Positions 17,166 through 25,837 of a stretch of 64,000 nucleotides of DNA are shown here, piece after piece (within the stretch, counting starts at the first letter, position 1; the number at the start of each line of letters is the position of its first letter). Below the pieces are notes generated by a model. The model was not told the origin of the DNA. It worked only from the letters and a program-made list of their open reading frames with translations, and made no database searches. The position numbers and the translations under genes are program-made. The stretch comes from Faecalicatena_A orotica (GTDB taxonomy: Bacteria; Bacillota; Clostridia; Lachnospirales; Lachnospiraceae). Location: assembly GCF_040545875.1 (NCBI RefSeq), contig NZ_JBEPMR010000015.1; one strand, written 5' to 3'.

Positions 17166-18776
17166 CTAAACGATATACTCAAAGAATTCAAACTCTGCTT
17201 TGGATTCATAGCCGGAATAATCAACCGCGGCCAGACCTACGAATGCTCCTGTAAAAAAGCCGCCGTAATGGGAATTCACATAATCATCAGAAAGAATCAT
17301 GGCATCATATTTCACAGGTATTCTGTTCCAATCTTCCCCGTTGAAGGAATATTCATAAAAATAGTCCAGATGGTCGACAACTGTCTTGAACCATATCCAT
17401 TCGGCATTTTCTGGAATTTTCACAGCGTTCTCTTTCAGGGCAGAAGTGTATCTGCCATTGTCGCACTCGGCAGCTTCAATCACATTATTGCCTTCATCGT
17501 CTTTTGTAATGAAGATCCAGGACCAGTGCTCACTGTTGTAATAATTTGCAAGACCTGCCATTGCCTGATAGCCGCAGGGGTTGAATTTTACCTTTGTCAC
17601 AGACTCAAACTCAAAATCTTTCCATCTTCTTGCAATAAAGGATGGGTCGAATTTATTTGAAAGAGAGCCACGGCCTATCAATTCAAGTTTTCCGCCTCCA
17701 GTCTTTCCCATTTTCCCAGAAAAAGGTACCCGCAGTGTGTTCCACTCACCATTCAGCTTATCCGATGAAAAATCATCATAAACGGCATTGGTTTCAGGTG
17801 CCTCCGTATATATGGCATCCTTCGGGGCATCCACTTCCTTCAGGCCGCCGTGCCCGCCTTCGACTCTCGGCCAAAGGTCATCATCCCAATAAACCTTCTG
17901 GATACTTGTTTCACGGCCAAGCGGGCACCAGCCTCTCGGATCATAAATATTTTCTGTCGCATGATGGAGCGGTCTTGCACAAAGAGAAGCATAATACCAT
18001 TCTCCGGAAGGGGTCTCAACAAGGGAGCCATGTCCCTGCTTCTGGAGATAATGGTCGGGCGTGTCGAAGTTGGTTATGAATGGGCCGTCCGGCTCTGTTT
18101 CATAAGGTCCGGTCAGATTCTTTGAGCGGGCAACAACTTCCTGATGTGTCCAGATTGTTCCACCCTGTGCTGCAAATATGTAATAGTATCCATTAATTTT
18201 ATAGATATGCGGTCCTTCAACTGTTTTTACATTCGTACCTTCATATACGGTCTTTGCGGTCTCTGGTTTCAGCCTTTGGCTGACCACGTCATATTCTGTA
18301 AGGGTCAGTCCATTAAAGGGATTGTTATATTCACGGTGATCCCATGTCTGCTGGATAAGATATTTTTTCCCGTCATCATCATGGAAAAGAGATGCGTCAA
18401 AACCAACACCGTTCAGCTTAATGGGACTGCTCCAGGGACCTTTTATATCCTCTGCGGTTACAAGGTAGTTATACATATCCTTAAACGCACCTTCTACCAC
18501 TTTTACATCTGTGTAGACGAGCCAGAACTTTCCGTCAGCATAGGACAGGTCAGGCGCCCAGATACCGCCGGAGCATGGATTGCCTTCCATGTCAAGAAGT
18601 TCTACACTGTCCAGAATAGATGTGGTCAGATTCCAATGTACAAGATCTTTCGATTCATGAACTCTGACCCCGGGAAACCACTCGAATGTGGAAGACGCAA
18701 TATAATAAGTATCGTCCACTCTGATCATAGACGGGTCCCCGTGAAAACCTGTAAGAACCGGATTCATTATTTTCAT
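17166..18776 (-). CDS. Glycoside hydrolase family 43 (beta-xylosidase/arabinosidase-like)
   Basis: 536 residues, no signal peptide, so cytoplasmic. The five-bladed propeller domain starts NPVLTGFHGDPSMIRV, where D14 is the expected catalytic base; the second Asp is in SGGIWAPDLSY and the acid Glu in VEGPHIYK. A C-terminal beta-sandwich (about residues 330-536; SFIARRWKDFEFESVTKVKFNP) matches the beta-xylosidase C-terminal concanavalin-like domain of the GH43 xylosidase subgroup. It probably releases xylose or arabinose from short imported glycosides. It sits within the sugar ABC operon right after a Gfo/Idh/MocA gene (2-bp gap). Confidence 0.9.
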   Translation of the reverse strand: MKIMNPVLTGFHGDPSMIRVDDTYYIASSTFEWFPGVRVHESKDLVHWNLTTSILDSVELLDMEGNPCSGGIWAPDLSYADGKFWLVYTDVKVVEGAFKDMYNYLVTAEDIKGPWSSPIKLNGVGFDASLFHDDDGKKYLIQQTWDHREYNNPFNGLTLTEYDVVSQRLKPETAKTVYEGTNVKTVEGPHIYKINGYYYIFAAQGGTIWTHQEVVARSKNLTGPYETEPDGPFITNFDTPDHYLQKQGHGSLVETPSGEWYYASLCARPLHHATENIYDPRGWCPLGRETSIQKVYWDDDLWPRVEGGHGGLKEVDAPKDAIYTEAPETNAVYDDFSSDKLNGEWNTLRVPFSGKMGKTGGGKLELIGRGSLSNKFDPSFIARRWKDFEFESVTKVKFNPCGYQAMAGLANYYNSEHWSWIFITKDDEGNNVIEAAECDNGRYTSALKENAVKIPENAEWIWFKTVVDHLDYFYEYSFNGEDWNRIPVKYDAMILSDDYVNSHYGGFFTGAFVGLAAVDYSGYESKAEFEFFEYIV

Positions 18777-18778
18777 TA

Positions 18779-19858
18779 TTATTCTCCCTCATATTTGAAA
18801 TCTAGCTGCCGTCTGATTTCATCCATCATTTTCATGACAGATAAGGTATCTTCCCAGGGCATTACTGCAGATTCTATCCTGCCTTCTAAGAGACATCTCT
18901 GTACCTCTGCAGCTTCAAAATGCATTCCGAAAAGCCCGTCACGGCCGCCATTATCATCTTCATGTGTCTTTGAAACATACTCAAATTTGGAACCGTCAGT
19001 ATAGTAAACCGTGAAATCTGACGGCCTGTAAAACTGACGTTTTATTTCTATTCTTCCCTTTGTCCCGCAGATCGAAGCAGTGACCGGGGATACCGCAAGC
19101 GTTCCAAAAGATAACATTGCAAGTGCACCCTTACCGTTTTCATATTCCAGAATCACCGCATCGTTTGCGTCTACACCTGTTGGTGCCGCAGAACCGGCTG
19201 CAAGAATCCGTGTCGGATTTCCTAGCAAAAACTGCGTGAATGAAATCGGATATACACCCAGGTCTAAAAGTGCTCCGCCCGCAAGGCAGGGCGCATACAT
19301 ACGATTCTCCGGTTCGAAGGGAATACAGCTCCCATGGTCCGCAATAATCTGTACGATCTCCCCTATACTGCCGCTGTCAATCAGCTCCTTTACCTTGATA
19401 ATATGGGGCAGAAACCGTGTCCAGTACGCCTCCATAACAAAAAGCTGTTTCTCTTTTGCCAATTCGAATATTTCTTTTGCCTGTTTGTAATTTTGTGTAA
19501 AAGCCTTCTCAACTAAAACCGGCTTATTGTGCTGCAGGCACTTCATGGCCCATTCATAATGCTGTGCATGGGGCGTGGCAATATAAATCACGTCAATATC
19601 CGGATCCTGCATAAGCTCTTCATAGGAACCATACGCCTTTTTGATTGACGGGAATTCACGCAAAAATGCCTGTGCCTTGTCCAGGCTGCGCGAACCAACC
19701 GCGGCAATATTTCCGCCGGCCTTTATCACCTGATCGGAAAAACAGCCTGCAATCCAGCCCGCACCCAGTATACCCCATCTATGTGTTTCCGGCATTTTTT
19801 CATCCAGCTGGGCAGAATATGCTCTGCTCGTTAGAAACTCTTTTTTTATATTTTCCAT
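18779..19858 (-). CDS. Gfo/Idh/MocA family oxidoreductase (first copy)
   Basis: 359 residues from the ATG at 19858 (GAGG 7 bases upstream); a GTG at 19870 is in frame but less likely. The N-terminal Rossmann fold carries WGILGAGWIAGCFSDQV. The EKAFTQNYKQAKEIFELA block holds the catalytic Lys motif (E-K-x in VEKAFT), followed by MEAYWTRFLPH and the C-terminal sheet. It resembles the dimeric dihydrodiol dehydrogenase branch, NAD(P)-dependent. In this operon it may oxidise a sugar hydroxyl of the imported glycoside. It overlaps or abuts the permease gene upstream, indicating one transcript. Confidence 0.85.
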   Translation of the reverse strand: MENIKKEFLTSRAYSAQLDEKMPETHRWGILGAGWIAGCFSDQVIKAGGNIAAVGSRSLDKAQAFLREFPSIKKAYGSYEELMQDPDIDVIYIATPHAQHYEWAMKCLQHNKPVLVEKAFTQNYKQAKEIFELAKEKQLFVMEAYWTRFLPHIIKVKELIDSGSIGEIVQIIADHGSCIPFEPENRMYAPCLAGGALLDLGVYPISFTQFLLGNPTRILAAGSAAPTGVDANDAVILEYENGKGALAMLSFGTLAVSPVTASICGTKGRIEIKRQFYRPSDFTVYYTDGSKFEYVSKTHEDDNGGRDGLFGMHFEAAEVQRCLLEGRIESAVMPWEDTLSVMKMMDEIRRQLDFKYEGE

Positions 19859-19869
19859 CGTTTTCCTCA

Positions 19870-20658
19870 CTATTTTAACGCTCCGGCACTCATGCCCTTT
19901 TCAAAATTCTTCTGCATGGACAGGTAAACAATAATCTCCGGGATTGCAGTAATTACGGCTGCCGCAAGTATTTTAGTCTGGTCATTTGTAAACTCGCCCT
20001 GGAAATACTGTGGGAGCAGTGTTACTGTCTGCATGCTCGGGCTTTGCAGGAACAGAAGCGGCAGGAGATAAGAATTCCATGCGTTGATGAATGTCAAAAC
20101 AATAATAGAAGATGCAATTGGTTTGGTAAGCGGGAGGATGATATACCAAAACATGGAACGGACATTCGCACCGTCAATTCTTGCTGCCTCCATCAATTCA
20201 TCCGGAATTCCGGTGGCAAAATTTCGTGCAAGCAGAATTGAGAACGGCAGCTGCAGTGCAGCACTTGGCAAAATGACTGCCCAGAAGGTATTAAACATGT
20301 GCATCTTCTGAAATGTTACAAATAAAGGTGATAACATAATGACTTCCGGTAAAGTTAACGCAATCAGAATCATCCAGAAAAATACTTCTTTTCCAAATAT
20401 ATGTAGTTTTGCAAATCCAAAACCGGCTGTCATACTGAAGATATACACCAGTATAATGACACCTGCTGTGATGATAAGTGAATTTCTAAAATAGGTCGGA
20501 ACTACACCTGTGTCCCATACTGCCTTATAATTTGAAAAACCTGTTCCACCAAGAGAACCAAGAAACATCTGTACGAGTGGAATCGCATAAGGTATTGTCA
20601 TCAGCAGCAGAATAATCTGTAGAATAACTTTGTTTTTTAAACTTCTAACTTCAAACAT
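19870..20658 (-). CDS. Carbohydrate ABC transporter permease (MalG/CUT1 type)
   Basis: 262 residues with six predicted membrane helices. The cytoplasmic EAA loop that contacts the ATPase is clear: DELMEAARIDGANVRSMFWYIILPLTKP. It ends with the usual FEKGMSAGALK tail. It forms the import channel with the permease encoded immediately upstream (start-stop gap 1 bp). No ATPase gene is in the operon, so a shared MsmX-like ATPase encoded elsewhere is presumed. Confidence 0.92.
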   Translation of the reverse strand: MFEVRSLKNKVILQIILLLMTIPYAIPLVQMFLGSLGGTGFSNYKAVWDTGVVPTYFRNSLIITAGVIILVYIFSMTAGFGFAKLHIFGKEVFFWMILIALTLPEVIMLSPLFVTFQKMHMFNTFWAVILPSAALQLPFSILLARNFATGIPDELMEAARIDGANVRSMFWYIILPLTKPIASSIIVLTFINAWNSYLLPLLFLQSPSMQTVTLLPQYFQGEFTNDQTKILAAAVITAIPEIIVYLSMQKNFEKGMSAGALK

Positions 20659-20659
20659 T

Positions 20660-21541
20660 TTACGACTCCTCCCCTTTATTCATCCTATTGATAAGCAGCG
20701 CGCCACAGATTGCCAGTACAAGGAGCACTACTGATATTGCTGCTGCATAGCCAAGATGAGACTGCCTGATCCCCTGTCTGTAAATATAGGTACCCAGAAA
20801 TTCTGTTGCATGATTCGGCCCGCCGGTTGTAACCAGATACGGTATGTCAAATGTCTTTAAAGCTCCGATGATTCCAAGCATTGCTAAAGAAATGATAGTG
20901 CCTTTGCAGTTCGGAAGTACCATATTGAATAGCGTTCTGATATTTCCTGCCCCGTCCAGATGCGATGCCTCAAGCATTTCTTTATCAATCTGGCTCATTG
21001 CCGCATAATATAAAATGAAGCTCATTCCTGTGAACTGCCATACAGCAATCATCATAAGGATAATCAGCGCTGAATTTGATTTCGACAGCCAGTCAACAGT
21101 GATACCGAGATGGAACACGTTAAATATATCCTGCAGAAGCCCCTGAGGTGAAAACAGAAGTCTGAATACCGGTGCCATTGTTGCAGGAGCCAGAATTGTC
21201 GGTATAAAAATCAAACACTTATGTAGTGTGGCGAGCTTTACTTTTGTATGCAGAATTGCGGCAAATATAAAGCCTAAAAAATTCTGGACTAAAAATGTAA
21301 CGATAAAATAAACAATTGTGTTTGTAATAGCTTTCCAGAAAACCCAGTCAGAAAACACCTTCGTATAATTGCTTATCCCTACTTTTGTCTGAATCGGGTC
21401 AAGACCATTCCAATTTAATGTAGACAGGTCAAATGTATAAAATATGGAATAATATATAATACCTACAACAAAAATAAATGCCGGAAGAATCCACGGGAGT
21501 CCATTCATCTTACTGGATTTTTTTGCTTTATTCTTTTTCAT
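20660..21541 (-). CDS. Sugar ABC transporter permease (MalF/CUT1 type)
   Basis: 293 residues, six membrane helices. A basic N-terminus (MKKNKAKKSSKMNG) precedes the first helix, and the EAA loop reads DKEMLEASHLDGAGNIRTLFNMVLPNCKG. It pairs with the MalG-type permease downstream and takes substrate from the lipoprotein encoded upstream. A GC-rich C/G hairpin-like stretch (GGGGGCCATAAAACGGCCCCCC, complement of the + strand) lies between it and the binding-protein gene and may trim or attenuate the mRNA, lowering permease expression relative to the binding protein. Confidence 0.92.
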   Translation of the reverse strand: MKKNKAKKSSKMNGLPWILPAFIFVVGIIYYSIFYTFDLSTLNWNGLDPIQTKVGISNYTKVFSDWVFWKAITNTIVYFIVTFLVQNFLGFIFAAILHTKVKLATLHKCLIFIPTILAPATMAPVFRLLFSPQGLLQDIFNVFHLGITVDWLSKSNSALIILMMIAVWQFTGMSFILYYAAMSQIDKEMLEASHLDGAGNIRTLFNMVLPNCKGTIISLAMLGIIGALKTFDIPYLVTTGGPNHATEFLGTYIYRQGIRQSHLGYAAAISVVLLVLAICGALLINRMNKGEES

Positions 21542-21563
21542 ATTTAAATCTCCTCAGTTCTAA

Positions 21564-21592
21564 CTGGCAGGGGGCCATAAAACGGCCCCCCT
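21564..21592 (-). terminator. Intra-operon hairpin between binding-protein and permease genes
   Basis: On the + strand GGGGGCC-ATAAAAC-GGCCCCC forms a 7-bp GC-only stem. Such hairpins after ABC binding-protein genes often stabilise the upstream mRNA or partly terminate. There is a modest T run on the minus strand. Role inferred. Confidence 0.55.
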
Positions 21593-21609
21593 TGTCAAAA
21601 TATGGTCCC

Positions 21610-22968
21610 TTATTCACTGTCAGCCTGAGTTGCTGCAAGCTGGGCAGCCCCGTCTTCCGGAGTCATTGTCCCACCTGCCACGCCGGCCAGAACATCCATC
21701 ATTGCCTGATTCATATCTGCATTGATTGCTCCAAAGCGCGGGTTATCTCCGCTGTTCATAGCATTTTCAATATAATCTTTAATTTCGTTATTCTGCTTCT
21801 CAGGATTTACCAGTTTTACATTATCCCAATCTGGAGTGATAGATTTCAGTGAAGGAACAACGTTCAGTGTGTCAGCAATCATCTGCTGTCCGCTTTCAGA
21901 AGTTCCGAGCCAAACGGCAAATGTAGTTGCTGCCTTGATGTTTTCTGATGTCGCAGATACCGCTGTTGAGTAGTCCAAATCGCCGAACATGGAGCCTGTA
22001 TTTCCTGTTCCTGCGATATCAGGGAATTCGATCGGTATCATCGTAAATGGTTCTTCTGATGATGCTGCGGACTCGATTGCAACCTTCATCGTTTCAGGCA
22101 GCGTATTGGATGTATACCAGGAGCCCATCATAACCATGGCTGCTTTCTGGGACATAAACAGATTGTTTGCCTCTGGATACTGCTGGATACCAAGAGCACC
22201 TTTTTGCATAATTCCGTCGTCGAATAAGCCTTTCCACAACTCCAGAGCTTTTACGATGGATTCATCTGTCCACTCTGCTTCGCCCCTTGCTGCTTTGGTA
22301 AAAAGACCCGGTTCTACATTGTCAGCGATTGCATGGAAGGTATCCATGTTAAATGCACCCTGCCCTGCACCCTGAACGAAACCTTCAATACCATTATCTC
22401 TAAAGGTCTGGCATGCTTCTTTCCACTCGTCATAGTTAGTAGGAATTTTTACATTATATTTATCGAAAAGGTCCTGATTGATCCAGAGATTTCCTGCATA
22501 TACACTGCCAACACCCAGTCCTTTCAGCTGCCCGTCGACCGTCATGGTTGTAATAGACGCCTCATTGAGTTTATCCTCATAATCATCGCCTAAGGCTTCC
22601 TTAACAGCATCAGTTAAATCAATTGCCTGTCCGCCGAATACCTGAATCCCGCCGTTTGCTGATCCCGCTGAAACCTGAAAAGCATCAACACCCTCACCAT
22701 TAGCTAAGGCAGGTTTAATAGCTGCATCATAATCATCGATTGTAGTCTGTTTCCATGTTACCTTGATGTCCGGATATTCTTTGTTAAACTCGGCAATATA
22801 TTCTTCATTAGCCGGTGACCCCGGAGTCCATCCCCACCAGACAACTTCGCCTGATGTTTCCGTTGATGTATCTTCTTTCGGTTTGCTGCCGCCGCACCCG
22901 GCGAGCACAGTTGACGTCATCACCATTAAGGCTGCTAAGCCTGCTGCTGCAATTCTTCTTTTTTTCAT
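21610..22968 (-). CDS. Sugar ABC transporter substrate-binding lipoprotein
   Basis: 452 residues. The lipoprotein signal peptide MKKRRIAAAGLAALMVMTSTVLAGCGG has the lipobox LAGC (Cys24). The mature part is a family-1 extracellular solute-binding protein: VVWWGWTPGSPANEEYIAEFNKEYPDIKV, then YNVKIPTNYDEWKEACQTF and MSQKAAMVMMGSWY. It is anchored outside the membrane and hands an oligosaccharide or glycoside to the two permeases. The ligand is not known; the GH43 and dehydrogenases in the operon suggest a xylose-containing or plant glycoside. A good AGGAGG site precedes the start. Confidence 0.93.
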   Translation of the reverse strand: MKKRRIAAAGLAALMVMTSTVLAGCGGSKPKEDTSTETSGEVVWWGWTPGSPANEEYIAEFNKEYPDIKVTWKQTTIDDYDAAIKPALANGEGVDAFQVSAGSANGGIQVFGGQAIDLTDAVKEALGDDYEDKLNEASITTMTVDGQLKGLGVGSVYAGNLWINQDLFDKYNVKIPTNYDEWKEACQTFRDNGIEGFVQGAGQGAFNMDTFHAIADNVEPGLFTKAARGEAEWTDESIVKALELWKGLFDDGIMQKGALGIQQYPEANNLFMSQKAAMVMMGSWYTSNTLPETMKVAIESAASSEEPFTMIPIEFPDIAGTGNTGSMFGDLDYSTAVSATSENIKAATTFAVWLGTSESGQQMIADTLNVVPSLKSITPDWDNVKLVNPEKQNNEIKDYIENAMNSGDNPRFGAINADMNQAMMDVLAGVAGGTMTPEDGAAQLAATQADSE

Positions 22969-23017
22969 TTCTTTTCCTCCTTTTACTTGTTTAATACCTA
23001 CTCTATACCATAAACGC

Positions 23018-23836
23018 TCAAAGCGCCATTAGAGTCTTTACTTTCAAAACACTGTTTAAATATTCTTCATCTGTATTAAGATGCTCAATGATAAACGGCA
23101 TGTTATCATCAAAGGATAATGCTTTTTCAATTAAGTATCTGATGTTTATCCCCCCGTTACCGACATTCGTTTCTCTGAAAAACAGGGTATAGTTTTCCTC
23201 CATCCTGACATCTTTCAGGTGGCAGCTTCGGATATGTTCGCCCAGCTTTTCAAAGCACTCGTTTATGAATTCTTCATTCAAAAAATATCTTCTCGGCGTC
23301 GTGATCCAGTTAAAAATATCCATGTGAACAGCAAACCGGTCTCTGTCTATAGATTCAAGCAGCTGTATATATTCATCGGGTCCGGTTGGGAACATCCATG
23401 GCATTGACTCAATGGTAAAATATGTATTGGTGGGATTAACTGCATCTATAATCTCCTGAATTGTCTTTACACCGAGTTTCCATGTTTCTTTCGAAAAATT
23501 CTCTTTATAGGCGCCATCCCAGCGGGGGCCTCTTGCCCCTATAATATTCACACAGCAGCGGGCGCCGATCCTGTCCGCAAGTTCCAACTGGCCAATTGTA
23601 TACTCTATAGCCTCTTTGCGTGCGTCTTTATCTAAATCCAGTGTATTGCGCCAGACTCCAACTTCTGCTATCATAAGATCATTTTTTTCTGCTTCTTTCA
23701 CATATGCATCGATAAGTGCATCGTCGTCTTTGTAAGAGAGTGGAAAGTTGACAGATCCAAGACCTAATGTTTTATGCTTCACAGCCCAGTCCTTCGGGCT
23801 GCTGTGCTCTAATGGTGAAGATGTCCCAAGTCTCAT
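23018..23836 (-). CDS. Sugar phosphate isomerase/epimerase family (TIM barrel) protein
   Basis: 272 residues, cytoplasmic, xylose-isomerase-like TIM barrel. Metal-ligand positions are recognisable: Glu in FTIESMPWMFP, Asp in FAVHMDIFNW, His/Asp in SCHLKDVRM and Glu in FIIEHLNTDEEY. Family members include tagatose/allulose epimerases, inosose isomerases and the metal-dependent eliminases that cleave 3-keto-glycosides. With two Gfo/Idh/MocA dehydrogenases in the same operon, the last activity is a reasonable but unproven guess. It follows the VOC gene and precedes the binding-protein gene. Confidence 0.82.
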   Translation of the reverse strand: MRLGTSSPLEHSSPKDWAVKHKTLGLGSVNFPLSYKDDDALIDAYVKEAEKNDLMIAEVGVWRNTLDLDKDARKEAIEYTIGQLELADRIGARCCVNIIGARGPRWDGAYKENFSKETWKLGVKTIQEIIDAVNPTNTYFTIESMPWMFPTGPDEYIQLLESIDRDRFAVHMDIFNWITTPRRYFLNEEFINECFEKLGEHIRSCHLKDVRMEENYTLFFRETNVGNGGINIRYLIEKALSFDDNMPFIIEHLNTDEEYLNSVLKVKTLMAL

Positions 23837-23878
23837 GTTTTATATCACGCCTTTCTATTCCGGTTCGTGTATCTGTTA

Positions 23879-24343
23879 TTACTTATTATAACTTTCGAGA
23901 AGTTCAACTACACATTTCAGGTCCGGAGCATCGAAATAATTATATTCTCCGCTGCCATCACCATAAACACCTCTTTGAACCAGTGTCATGCCGGCTGCTT
24001 CCATATTTACGACGGCAGTTTTTGAATCCTCTACCTGAAATGCAACGTGGTGGATTCCTTCACCCTTTTCATCGAGGTAGTTTCTCCATGTGGAAGGCTC
24101 CTCGTTCGGCTGGATTAATTCAAGCTGCAGTCCCGGTCCAACATCAAAGAAGGCCATCCAGCAATAGGCATTCGGTGCAGGCTCACCTTGAAACTGTGTT
24201 CCTGTAACCTCATAATCTCCGATTGGCTGTGTCTCCGGGACATCCACACCTAAAAATTCGGCCCACTTCTTCTTTGTCTCCTCGACATCCTTTACAATGA
24301 ATCCTACCTGTGCTACTAATTTTGTTCCTATTACTCCTGACAT
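23879..24343 (-). CDS. VOC family protein (methylmalonyl-CoA epimerase-like fold)
   Basis: 154 residues. Two VOC modules: KLVAQVGFIVKDVEETKKKWAEFLG with GPGLQLELIQP, and GIHHVAFQVEDSKTAVVNMEAAGM ending CVVELLES. Candidate metal ligands are the first-module Gln/Glu, His in GIHHVAF and the final Glu in VELLE. It resembles VOC proteins that accompany sugar isomerase and Gfo/Idh clusters in gut clostridia (recalled, not searched). Substrate unknown. It is the second gene of the operon, with a Shine-Dalgarno (GGAAGGAGACAG) upstream. Confidence 0.78.
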   Translation of the reverse strand: MSGVIGTKLVAQVGFIVKDVEETKKKWAEFLGVDVPETQPIGDYEVTGTQFQGEPAPNAYCWMAFFDVGPGLQLELIQPNEEPSTWRNYLDEKGEGIHHVAFQVEDSKTAVVNMEAAGMTLVQRGVYGDGSGEYNYFDAPDLKCVVELLESYNK

Positions 24344-24379
24344 GTTCTGTCTCCTTCCTGGGTTTTACCCAATTAAATA

Positions 24380-25537
24380 TTAAATTTCATCTATAAATCC
24401 ACCTGGTTTTAAAGGCTCTGGCCTTTCACAGGTAGTTTTCATTTTGTAAAACTCACCCATTTCAGAAGAAATCATTATTCCCTCTATTGCTTCGGTAATA
24501 TGCATAATTAAGGTTCCATTTGCCCTGTTTTCTGAGTTTGTCTCTATCGCATCAGCAAGGTCGAGCACCCCTATGCCCCTGGAATAATCTTTTACTCTGG
24601 GATATAACTCTGGAAGCTCATAGAACTTTTCTTTTCTGGTGAGAGCTTCCCCGGTTTTTTGGTAAACCGTATCCGTATACTGTTCCTTCCGGTATACTCT
24701 TGGAGTGCCGCCGCCGTAGTTCGGGTCCGGATAGGTGAGTGTGCCGCCATCTCCGTAAATTTCAAACATGGGAAGGTTTGAACCGTAAATATCAAAGCTT
24801 ACGTTGAGGTTCACAACGACGCCGCTCTTTAATCTTAATATAGAAGAATAATGGGTTGGAACCTCTGTCTCGATCTCTGTTCCCGCATGCGGCCCAACAT
24901 AGATGTGCCTTGTCCTGCCGGCTTTCGCATCAAAAGCGGCAATGCTTTCTATAGGACCGAGCAGTGAGACGATTGCAGAGAGATAATACGGCGCCATATC
25001 AAACAGGGGGCCGCTGTTCTTTTTATAAAAAGGTACTGGGTTCGGATGCCATGTTTCCACACCGAAGGTTGTCATGTTTGCTGTTAAAAAGAATGGCTTC
25101 CCGATCAGGCCCGCATCCAGGTAATATCTCAGACTCTGAAGCCCGGATGAAAGAAAAGTATCCGGTGCGCATCCGACCTTGACACCCTTTGCCTTTGCCA
25201 GATCCAGAACTTCCTTTGCTTCCTTCAGACTGGGGGCAAATGGTTTTTCACTGAAAAGGTGCTTTCCGGCCATTATGATCTGTCTGCCCAGTTCAACGTG
25301 GAACTGCGGCGGCGTTAGATTTATGATAATCTCAACCTCATCATCGTTTAACAATTCTTCCGGGGTGTATGCCTTTTTTATATCAAACTCCGATGCCAGT
25401 TTCTGCGCAAGTTCTATATTAATATCTGCACAGGCAATGACATCCAGCTTTTTATAAAATGCTTTTATATCGGCAAGGTATGTTCTGCTAATCACTCCGG
25501 AACCAAGGATGCCTATTTTAAATATTCTCAAAGTCAT
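24380..25537 (-). CDS. Gfo/Idh/MocA family oxidoreductase (second copy)
   Basis: 385 residues. The Rossmann motif KIGILGSGVISRTYLADI is near the N-terminus; EKP in HLFSEKPFAPSLKEAKEVLDLAKAKG is the catalytic Lys motif. PDTFLSSGLQSLRYYLDAGLIGKP and the C-terminal sheet follow. It is the first gene of the ten-gene operon and differs strongly from the second dehydrogenase at 18779-19858, so the two likely act on different substrates or steps. The upstream region holds a promoter-like pair and the divergent AraC regulator. Confidence 0.87.
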   Translation of the reverse strand: MTLRIFKIGILGSGVISRTYLADIKAFYKKLDVIACADINIELAQKLASEFDIKKAYTPEELLNDDEVEIIINLTPPQFHVELGRQIIMAGKHLFSEKPFAPSLKEAKEVLDLAKAKGVKVGCAPDTFLSSGLQSLRYYLDAGLIGKPFFLTANMTTFGVETWHPNPVPFYKKNSGPLFDMAPYYLSAIVSLLGPIESIAAFDAKAGRTRHIYVGPHAGTEIETEVPTHYSSILRLKSGVVVNLNVSFDIYGSNLPMFEIYGDGGTLTYPDPNYGGGTPRVYRKEQYTDTVYQKTGEALTRKEKFYELPELYPRVKDYSRGIGVLDLADAIETNSENRANGTLIMHITEAIEGIMISSEMGEFYKMKTTCERPEPLKPGGFIDEI

Positions 25538-25586
25538 TCTCCTTTTCTGCTGAATTTTCTACAAACCATTTTGCAATGTGTTTTTC

Positions 25587-25615
25587 TATTTATATAGTAT
25601 CTAACTTTTTCACAA
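25587..25615 (-). promoter_or_regulatory. Candidate promoter of the minus-strand sugar operon
   Basis: On the minus strand TTGTGA (25615-25610) is followed after 17 bases by TAAATA (25592-25587); an overlapping TATAAA at 15-base spacing is also present. It lies about 50 bp upstream of the first gene, in the 300-bp divergent region shared with the AraC gene. That region is AT-rich and holds nothing else I can identify. Confidence 0.5.
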
Positions 25616-25837
25616 ATTTCTTTTAAAAACTTGTGTACCGTATGTGCATATTTTGTTATGTTCCTATAGCAGACTTGATATTGTGTCCATAAAAATCATG
25701 TGTTTTTACGTATTTTTGTTAATTTTGTATGCATATTGTTCTTTAAAACTTATCAAATATTGCTATTTGCAATCCTAAATGATAAACTAACCATATACCT
25801 AGACTCATCTATATAACCAGTAAAGGATGGTTCGATT

